Source: JAEINY01 sp942490535 (GTDB taxonomy: Bacteria; Bacteroidota; Bacteroidia; Bacteroidales; Marinilabiliaceae). Taken from it: a DNA stretch of 64,000 nucleotides. The stretch covers positions 1 to 64,000 of the forward strand of contig CALNXQ010000006.1 of the NCBI GenBank assembly GCA_942490535.1. The letters are read 5' to 3'. The first letter of the stretch is position 1, and each line of letters opens with the position of its first letter. This document shows positions 57,199-64,000 of the stretch, piece after piece. Position numbers and translations under genes: made by a program. A model generated the notes under the pieces. That model saw only the letters and a program-made list of their open reading frames with translations, made no database searches and was not told the origin of the DNA.

Positions 57199-60100
57199 TT
57201 AAAAAGTAACTTTTACACCACCGCTAATTGTACGGATTGGAGAATAGACAAAATCGGTAGTGCCACTATACGATTGACGAGGATCCAATCCTGTTCTTTT
57301 ACTAAACAAGGCTACATTATCAGCAACTCCATAGACTCTCACTGATCCTAAACCAGCCCTATCTGTAATCGATTTTGGTATGGTATAACCGAGCGTTATA
57401 TTGTTAATGCTAAAGAAACTTGCATCAGTATACCACCGATCAGAAAATGCATTTGTATAAGGGTCGTTATAATTTACTTTAGGGACATCAGTTTTTACAT
57501 TCGTTTCGGTCCATGAATTTAATACATCTTTGTGCCAGTTTGATCCAACATTTCTATTATTTCCTCCATGCATTAACAATCTGTACGCATAATCATAAAC
57601 TTGACCTCCGATCTGATATGTAGCTGATACAGACAAATCAAATCCAAAACCTCTTACAGTCGTTGAAATACCTCCTTGCAAATCAGGTAAGGTAGTTCCA
57701 ATATCAAACCTATTTTCATTGGCTTTAGTATAATCCGTTGTGGTGCCATATTTCTGGGTTTTGTCATCGTATGTTTGCCACATACTTTTACCAGTCGTTT
57801 CTTCTACCCCCATATAAACAGGAACATATTGATCATAAATTGACCCTCCTACTTTCCATCTTCTGGTACCAGTTTCGTAGCCTTCTTTAGGAAATTCTGG
57901 TGGTAAGGATAAAATTTCATTCTTAAAATGGGTTGCATTTATAGCTAGATCCCACTCAATCTGGCTTGTTTTAACGATTGTTCCATTCAATGAAATATCT
58001 ATACCCTTATTTTCCATTTCACCGATATTATCAGGATATTCCACAAACCCACTATGAGCAGGAACCTTACGATAAAAAAGCATCCCATCCACACGCCGAT
58101 TAAAATATTCAAAGGAGCCACTTAATCGATTATTAAATAAAGTAAATTCCGTACCCACATTCAAGTTGTAACTTGTTTCCCAGGTAATATTCTTATTCCC
58201 AACATAGGATTGCTCCAGCGCAAATTTATCATTTGCATTTTTAACGTCATATTGATCTGCATACGGATAGAAATTGGTAACTGGACCACCATTCTCACCA
58301 GTTACTGCAGCTGAATAGTACAAATTATCATTACCCTGTACTCCGTAGCTAACCTTCAGTTTCAGCAAATTAATAAAGTCTACGCCTTCAAGAAATGCTT
58401 CTTTATTTAACAACCAAGATCCTCCTAAAGACCAGAAGTTACCCCACTTGTTACCTTCAGCAAATTTACTTGATCCATCGCGACGAAAACTCGCAGAGGC
58501 AAAATACTTACCTTTCAAGTCATATTGAATTCTTGAAAAGTATCCTTCTACAAAATAATCACTATAACCAGAATAAATACTTGGTTTTAGAATACCATTA
58601 CTGATCTCCTCCGAATCCTTATCATAAATCATTTGTTTCGAACCAGACAAATATCTACTTCTATAGTCATAAGTCTCATGGCCCGCCAATACAGTAAAAC
58701 TGTGATCCCCGAATTGCTTAGAATAATTTAACAGTTGTTGGAGATTTAACGTTTCCGATCTACTACTGCGGCGGTAAATACTACCTCCGTATTCTGCACT
58801 CTGCCCGTAATAAGCATTACTCTTATCTAAAGTACCAGTAAGATCCAGATCCAAAGCTGCATTAACATTAAGCGTAAGGCCTTCAATAATATTGAAGTCG
58901 ACCCCTCCCTTTAAACTAAATATATCGGACTTATATGATCTTTTGTCCAATTTCAAATCAGAAACCGGATTTGCAATACCCATAACAGGACGATCTAATC
59001 CCGGATATTCTTTTGTACCATAATCATACAAAGTATGCCCTTCATCATCGACAATAACGTTACCATCAGCACCACGCACATACAAAGGATAAATAGGTGC
59101 TACAATTCGAGTTAGATAAAACAAGTTCTTACTGCTTAAACCAGTTTGATCACCAGGATAAGTGCTTTCGGAATTAGCATAAGACACATTACCACTTATT
59201 TTCATCCACTCTCTAACTTGATAATCTGCCTTTAAACGAGTTGTCAGACGCTTAAAACCTGAATTACTAATAATCCCTGCATCATCCAAGTAATTGAAAG
59301 ACATATAGTAATTCATCTTATCATTAGCTCCACTTACACTTAAGTTATACTCCTGACGGCTTTGATTGGCACCAAAAACTTCATCATACCAATCATCATT
59401 AATTAAATAGTAATCATCTGCATATTTGCGGCCTAAAGTAGCATTGGGATTAATTTTCCCATCCACCCCAATCAGATCCTGACCTTCAGCATAGCTATAA
59501 ATATTATAAATCAAACCCTTATCACTAAACATAAATTCATTAGCCAACTGATGTGCTTCTGCAGGCGTATTGTTCTTCTCATATATATAGTTATTATAAT
59601 ACGCCTCATATGATTTCTCATAATACATCGAAGGACTTGTCATAATATCATATTCAGGAACTCCACGTTGGTTGATACCATATTTTGCTTCAAAAGATAT
59701 AACAGACTTACCAGACTTACCTCTTTTGGTTGTAATCATAACTACACCATTTGCTCCTCTTGCTCCATATAAAGCATTGGAGGCAGCATCTTTCAATACA
59801 GTCATTGATTCAATATCCTGCGTACTAATAGAGGAGACATCTCCATCAAAGGGTACTCCATCCACAACATAGAGTGGCTCACTACTTGATGAAATAGATC
59901 CCATACCACGGATTCGAATTTTAGCAGATGTACCAGGCTGCCCGGTACTACTACGCACCTGAACTCCTGCCACCTGACCAGATAAGGCTTGACTCACATT
60001 AGATACCTGACGATTCTCAATTGCATCAGCTTTAATTACAGCTGCAGATCCAGTAAAGGCAGATTTTTTAGCTTTACCATAAGCCACCACAACTACTTCA

Positions 60101-60411
60101 TCGACATCAACAGCATCACTTTTCAAAGAAACATCAATTTTAGTTTTACCTTCTATAAGTATTTCCTGTGTGGACATCCCAACAAAAGAAAACACCAAGG
60201 TTGTGGCATCATTTGGAACAGACAAACTGTATGTACCGTTCGGTTGGGTGACAGTACCTACAGTGGTTCCTTTAACAAATACAGATACACCTGGGATGGG
60301 GAATCCATCGCCTGCGTCTGTTACAGTTCCGGTTATGTTTGTTGTCTGGGCCATCAAAGCCTGCAACCCTACCATAACCACTAGCGAAAGTGCTAAAAGT
60401 ACTTTCTTCAT
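57199..60411 (-). CDS. SusC/RagA family TonB-linked outer-membrane transporter (locus 1)
   Basis: A 1070-residue outer-membrane importer. Signal peptide (about 1-21), a carboxypeptidase-D-like domain (about 25-105; ITGTVTDAGDGFPIPGVSV), the TonB box region DEVVVVAYG, a plug domain (about 115-225; LSGQVAGVQVRSSTGQPG, IRIRGMGSIS, LYVVDGVPFDG, NALYGARGANGVVMITTKRG), then a 22-strand barrel ending GGVKVTF. With its SusD partner it forms a pedal-bin importer driven by TonB/ExbBD. The substrate is unknown. First gene of a two-gene operon. Confidence 0.96.
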   Translation of the reverse strand: MKKVLLALSLVVMVGLQALMAQTTNITGTVTDAGDGFPIPGVSVFVKGTTVGTVTQPNGTYSLSVPNDATTLVFSFVGMSTQEILIEGKTKIDVSLKSDAVDVDEVVVVAYGKAKKSAFTGSAAVIKADAIENRQVSNVSQALSGQVAGVQVRSSTGQPGTSAKIRIRGMGSISSSSEPLYVVDGVPFDGDVSSISTQDIESMTVLKDAASNALYGARGANGVVMITTKRGKSGKSVISFEAKYGINQRGVPEYDIMTSPSMYYEKSYEAYYNNYIYEKNNTPAEAHQLANEFMFSDKGLIYNIYSYAEGQDLIGVDGKINPNATLGRKYADDYYLINDDWYDEVFGANQSRQEYNLSVSGANDKMNYYMSFNYLDDAGIISNSGFKRLTTRLKADYQVREWMKISGNVSYANSESTYPGDQTGLSSKNLFYLTRIVAPIYPLYVRGADGNVIVDDEGHTLYDYGTKEYPGLDRPVMGIANPVSDLKLDKRSYKSDIFSLKGGVDFNIIEGLTLNVNAALDLDLTGTLDKSNAYYGQSAEYGGSIYRRSSRSETLNLQQLLNYSKQFGDHSFTVLAGHETYDYRSRYLSGSKQMIYDKDSEEISNGILKPSIYSGYSDYFVEGYFSRIQYDLKGKYFASASFRRDGSSKFAEGNKWGNFWSLGGSWLLNKEAFLEGVDFINLLKLKVSYGVQGNDNLYYSAAVTGENGGPVTNFYPYADQYDVKNANDKFALEQSYVGNKNITWETSYNLNVGTEFTLFNNRLSGSFEYFNRRVDGMLFYRKVPAHSGFVEYPDNIGEMENKGIDISLNGTIVKTSQIEWDLAINATHFKNEILSLPPEFPKEGYETGTRRWKVGGSIYDQYVPVYMGVEETTGKSMWQTYDDKTQKYGTTTDYTKANENRFDIGTTLPDLQGGISTTVRGFGFDLSVSATYQIGGQVYDYAYRLLMHGGNNRNVGSNWHKDVLNSWTETNVKTDVPKVNYNDPYTNAFSDRWYTDASFFSINNITLGYTIPKSITDRAGLGSVRVYGVADNVALFSKRTGLDPRQSYSGTTDFVYSPIRTISGGVKVTF

Positions 60412-60645
60412 AGACTAAAAGGTTTAAATTAATAAATAGGACAATTATTTAATTTTTCAAGACCAAAGTAACAACTCTTGTTTAATTTTAAAATTTTTTA
60501 ACACTGATAAAAATCATGCTTTCGAATCAAACAATCTTACTTTTTTTTCAAATCATTAGTAAATAAAAGTGAAATGACATGCTTTGTAATAAAAATCGCA
60601 TTAACAAAAGAAATAAACAAACTAGTTGATCAAAATTCATACAAT
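60412..60645. other. AT-rich intergenic region between SusC and the IS66 remnant
   Basis: No gene is seen. It includes a near-consensus -7 box on the minus strand (TTACTTTGG about 60 nt before the SusC start) and ends with the 8-bp IS66 target duplicate CATACAAT. Confidence 0.4.
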
Positions 60646-62242
60646 GTAACAACTCAGGTTCTCATAAATATGGTTGTTTTTCCTAAAAACTTATTTTTTT
60701 CAGGATGGTGTGAATAAAATTCCTATTGGTTGTTTATAAACTACTGGCTGTTTTTGTATCTGAGATTCTTTAAAATCTGATCTTTGCTAACATGATAAAA
60801 CGCGAGACTATTGAACCCTTAGTAAAGATCAGATCATCGATCTTTTCGTTTAATTTAGCAACAAAGTCGAAGGGACCCTTAACGTAATGAAGGAGGATAT
60901 TCGTGCTTTAAAAGAAGAGAACCAACGTTTAAAGTCTCAAAATAGTCGTAATAGCTCCCGCCCTCCATCTCATGATTTTGGACGCACCCCCAGGCAGAAA
61001 AGTCGCCGGAAACCGAGTGATGAGAAATCAAGTGGGCAACAGGGGCACAAAGGAACGACACTTAATCAATCTCACAACCCGGATCACATTGTTAAACACA
61101 GCCCTGACGCTTGCTGTCAGGATTGTGGCAAGGTTCATTCTGCAGATGCGCTTGTGATTCAATCTAAAAGGCAGGTTGTTGATATTCCTCCTATTCAGGC
61201 TTCGGTTACCGAACATCAAGTTTATCAGGCACAGTGCAACTGAGGACGTCTTTCAACAGGTAAGTTTCCTGCCGGAGTTACCGCTCCTGTTCAATATGGA
61301 AACCGACTGACTTCGTTTGTCAGTTACCTTAGTACGCGTCAATACATCCCTTTTGGTCGTTTACCGGAACTACTAAAATGCATTTGTAATATTACACTTA
61401 GCTAAGGTAGTATATACAACATGTTAACCGCGTTGCAGACAGCCTGCTTCCCGTTTATGAAGGGATCAAAAAGGATGTGGCAATGGCAACGGTCATTGGT
61501 AGCGATGAATCAGGGGTGAAAGTTAATAATACTAACTATTGGACTTGGTCCTGGCAAACAGTCACGGAAACATTTATCACTATTACGCCAAGCCGTGGTT
61601 ATGTTACCATCGAAAATGAATTTCCTGATGGATTTCCTAGTGCTATACTTGTCAGTTATTCATTAAGTGCACAGCTCAAAACTCCAGCCTTGTTGCATCA
61701 GTTGTGTTTGGCTCACTTAATGCGGGAGCTCAATGCTTTTATAGAGTCGTCAGAAAACCAATGGGCAAGATTGCTAAAGTCATTATTTGAGAAAGCAATT
61801 GAACTAAAAAAGACTTTAACCCACGATCAATATGATGAGCCGCTGGAAAAGCGCCACCTCATTGATCAGGCACTTGATGAACTTTTAAAAGGCCCCTTGC
61901 AAGAAAATGCACCGAAATTACAGGCATTCCAAAAGTGCTTAAGAAAATGGCGTGAGGCTGTTTTTACATTCCTATATCATCCAGATGTGCCATTTGACAA
62001 TAATGGCTCTGAGCGTGCTATTCGTAACATTAAAGTCAAACAAAAAGTCTCTGGAGGCTTTCGATCCGTCAGGGGAGCCACTATTTTTTCAATCATCAAA
62101 TCAGCTATTGACACTTGGATTAAAAGATCCGCTGACATCTTCGACATGATTAGGTTTTCTATTGATTTGGCAGCACACAAGAATCAGTTTTGTACTCTCA
62201 AGTGATAGTGAATTATTGAATAAATAGAACCTGAGCTGTTAC
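60646..62242 (+). mobile_element. Decayed IS66-type insertion sequence
   Basis: A 1597-bp element with terminal inverted repeats GTAACAACTCAGGTTCT (left) and GTAACAGCTCAGGTTCT (right, read inwards), 16 of 17 identical and starting GTAA as in IS66. The flanks CATACAAT and CTTACAAT are an 8-bp target duplication with one change. Only a tnpC-like transposase gene is present and it is broken. Confidence 0.88.
60887..62205 (+). pseudogene. IS66 family transposase, broken by two stops and a frameshift
   Basis: The N-terminal piece (60887-61243) has the coiled start LKEENQRLKSQNSRNSSRPPS and a Cys-rich zinc-finger (DACCQDCGKVH). The frame meets a TGA where a Cys codon is expected (YQAQCN-stop-GRLSTGKFP), then a TAA near 61401, then loses frame near 61420-61425. 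The C-terminal piece (61477-62205) retains the DDE transposase features ATVIGSDESGVKV and PFDNNGSERAIRNIKVKQKV. At least three lesions, so it is inactive. Confidence 0.9.
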
Positions 62243-62300
62243 CTTACAATAGCAAATTACAAGAAGGCAAAAAACCCATATTAACGGAATTTATAATTTT

Positions 62301-62333
62301 AAAAAAAGGGATGCCTATGGCATCCCTTTTTTT
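62301..62333 (-). terminator. Terminator after the second susD-like gene
   Basis: A 15-bp perfect stem (seven A residues plus GGGATGCC, paired with GGCATCCC plus seven T residues) around a TAT loop. Flanking A- and T-runs would allow function in both directions. Confidence 0.85.
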
Positions 62334-62338
62334 TAAAA

Positions 62339-63958
62339 TTATAAATCAGCCGGATCATTTGGCGAAATTTTCTTATTTGCATTAATTTCTTCCTGGGGAA
62401 TTTGAAACACCCAATTATTATGATTAATAGATGGTCGTGCTTGCTTATATCCCTTAGTATAGAAGCTTTTATCTGCTGAACTTCCAGTTAAATCAAGCTC
62501 TTCATTATTACGTAGCATATCAAACCATCTGTGACCTTCACCGAACAATTCAATTCTGCGTTGCAATAAAATTTCAGCAATCAAAGCATCGCCTGTGTTT
62601 GTACTCAACACATAACCAGCATCACGAGTTGATACCAACTCATATAAAACTTGGGCTGCTGCCGCATCTTTACCACCTTGCTTAGCTAACGCCTCAGCTT
62701 CAGTAAGATACATCTCTGCAACACGCATATACAACACATCTTCTGGTTCAATAGTACCTCCGTTTTCATTAAGGAACTTCGCACATTGATGGGGATAAGT
62801 TTTAAAATTAGATAATCCACCAAAATAGGTATCAGCCATTTCCTTTCGTGCCGCCTTCCATTCAGCTTCTGTCGCATAATTTGGATCCTTATCATTTGGA
62901 TCATCGGAAGTCCAGTCCCAAGTTTTAACATTATTAGGTGCAGTGGCTAAAATAACTTCACGACGATAATCAGTAACAGAAATTTGATTATACAGTACCT
63001 CATTCATAAATCGAGGAGTTCCTCTGTCAAACGATCCATTGAAATTCATTCCTACATAATAAAACCAAGAGCGGAAATAGTTGGTCTGGTCAGCTACCAC
63101 TGTAGCTCCCCAGATCCATTCTCTGTTATCCACGGAATTAAATCCTGATTTAAATTCATCTTTACTCATCAACGCAAAACCCTGACGTGCAGCATTGGCA
63201 TATGTGGCCGCATTAACAAAGTCACCTTTTGACAAAGCAATACGCGCAGCGATACCATTGGCCGCAGCCAAGGAGATGTAGGATTTATTGTTACTAGTAG
63301 TAGCCTTTGCAAGATAAGCGATAGCAGCTTTAATATCATCTTCACATTGCTTGTAGACTTCAGCTACGGATGATCGCTCTAACCCTTCATAGGGAGGAGC
63401 TGTTTCGAACATTAAAGGCACACCTTCTTCTGTGTTGGCATCCGAGTACTGTGGATTCTTGCCATACAACGCTACCAAACGATGATATAAAAAGGCTCTA
63501 TATGCATGAGCCTGACCTAACACACTATTCAGCAAGGCTGTTTCAACCATACCATCTGCTGCATTAATAATGTTATTAGCACTGGCAATTATGTGATAAT
63601 AGTGATACCACACAAATTCTGTATGCCCATCATTGGGATCTGTATGATCCGTCCATTGACATGTCTCCCTAAACCATCCCGTACCTGGAGTGGCAAATAA
63701 ATAATCACCAGCTCCAAACTCCATCATTGGCATGATATAACATTCCCCACCATGGGAATACTGATAATCATCCAACGGTGATTGTGCATACATTTCACGA
63801 TGCATTCCATTTATGGCTAACATCATATTCTCAGGTGTGGAGAGCGCATTTCCAGGTGTATAAGCATCAGTAGGCGACGTTTCCAGAAACTCTTCTGAAC
63901 AGCTAAAAGTTCCGACCACCAATAAAACAGCTAATAATTTACTGAAATATCTTTTCAT
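62339..63958 (-). CDS. RagB/SusD family nutrient-binding lipoprotein (locus 2)
   Basis: A 539-residue surface lipoprotein: MKRYFSKLLAVLLVVGTFSC gives the anchor at Cys20. SusD signs: NSVLGQAHAYRAFLYHRLV, AANGIAARIALSKGDFVNAA, YMRVAEMYLTEAEALAKQ and the C-terminal RRIELFGEGHRWFDMLRNN. It is clearly distinct from the locus 1 SusD, so it probably binds a different nutrient. A SusC partner ends just upstream at the window edge. Confidence 0.95.
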   Translation of the reverse strand: MKRYFSKLLAVLLVVGTFSCSEEFLETSPTDAYTPGNALSTPENMMLAINGMHREMYAQSPLDDYQYSHGGECYIMPMMEFGAGDYLFATPGTGWFRETCQWTDHTDPNDGHTEFVWYHYYHIIASANNIINAADGMVETALLNSVLGQAHAYRAFLYHRLVALYGKNPQYSDANTEEGVPLMFETAPPYEGLERSSVAEVYKQCEDDIKAAIAYLAKATTSNNKSYISLAAANGIAARIALSKGDFVNAATYANAARQGFALMSKDEFKSGFNSVDNREWIWGATVVADQTNYFRSWFYYVGMNFNGSFDRGTPRFMNEVLYNQISVTDYRREVILATAPNNVKTWDWTSDDPNDKDPNYATEAEWKAARKEMADTYFGGLSNFKTYPHQCAKFLNENGGTIEPEDVLYMRVAEMYLTEAEALAKQGGKDAAAAQVLYELVSTRDAGYVLSTNTGDALIAEILLQRRIELFGEGHRWFDMLRNNEELDLTGSSADKSFYTKGYKQARPSINHNNWVFQIPQEEINANKKISPNDPADL

Positions 63959-63985
63959 AATAATTTTTTATAAATTAAACCTCTA

Positions 63986-64000
63986 TTAGAACGATAAATT
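63986..64000 (-). CDS. 3' end of a SusC-like gene (cut by the window edge)
   Basis: Only the last four codons and the stop are inside the window: N-L-S-F-stop on the minus strand, 27 nt before the susD-like ATG. NLSF or a similar aromatic end is typical for SusC barrels, and SusC directly precedes SusD in such loci. The evidence is short, so this is a positional inference. Confidence 0.55.
   Translation of the reverse strand, partial: NLSF

Noticed and set aside
61240..61242. In-frame TGA at a Cys position as a selenocysteine codon
   Set aside because: The same transposase has another stop and a frameshift downstream, so it is a decayed gene; no SECIS-type structure was looked for beyond this.

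Overview
The window is a chromosomal segment of a Bacteroidetes bacterium, most likely an anaerobic or facultative member of the Bacteroidia (Marinilabiliales-like; the order is an inference). Evidence: SusC/SusD pairs, a type IX secretion C-terminal signal, Bacteroidetes-type promoters (-33 TTG/TTTG, about 20 nt, -7 TAnnTTTG), Bacteroidetes-only families (DUF4783, DUF4837, HYC_CC_PP), hardly any Shine-Dalgarno sequences, and two [FeFe]-hydrogenase-type proteins.

Layout. 0-9.8 kb: end of valS, a transglutaminase-like lipoprotein, nadC with a DUF4783 gene, rlmH, a very large NtrY-like sensor kinase, an RDD membrane protein, and a LuxR-type regulator paired with a hemerythrin protein. 10.0-11.7 kb: an ISL3/ISAon1-type insertion sequence with extra stacked copies of its right end. 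11.7-17.6 kb: one complete minus-strand rRNA operon (16S, tRNA-Ile, tRNA-Ala, 23S, 5S) with tandem promoters and a terminator. 17.6-20.9 kb: a metal (probably copper) handling operon of a Cys/His-rich protein, a TonB receptor and a secreted HMA protein. 21.0-23.9 kb: a secreted lipoprotein gene split by an ISNCY-type element; its 4-bp target duplication lets the original frame be rebuilt. 24-31 kb: an ATP-grasp protein, patatin, PAP2 phosphatase, GH1 glycosidase, TPR protein and DUF4837 lipoprotein. 31.3-33.8 kb: two related TonB-type energy transducers with related upstream regions, separated by a long non-coding stretch.

34.0-44.6 kb is the most interesting part. A sigma-54 activator precedes a tightly packed five-gene operon: two thioredoxin-like [2Fe-2S] proteins, a PAS-bearing sensory [FeFe] hydrogenase (group C type), a SpoIIE/PP2C phosphatase, and a group B-like [FeFe] hydrogenase. 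Upstream lie a -24/-12-like promoter and three related GTCCTA-N3 sites suited to an enhancer-binding protein. A convergent sigma-54 response regulator and a TPR histidine kinase follow. Together this reads as a hydrogen- or redox-sensing circuit next to a catalytic hydrogenase. The maturases HydE, HydF and HydG are not here.

44.8-64 kb: an outer-membrane beta-barrel protein; an eleven-copy array of exactly 21 bp with an invariant ACCGG core; a chemotaxis receptor; a folate group (folK, folB, SDR) with a free methionine sulfoxide reductase; an ECF sigma factor; a 1325-residue BNR-propeller protein with a T9SS tail; and two SusC/SusD loci separated by a decayed IS66 element. Three IS families and several broken genes lie at about 10-11.7, 21.8-23.6 and 60.6-62.2 kb.
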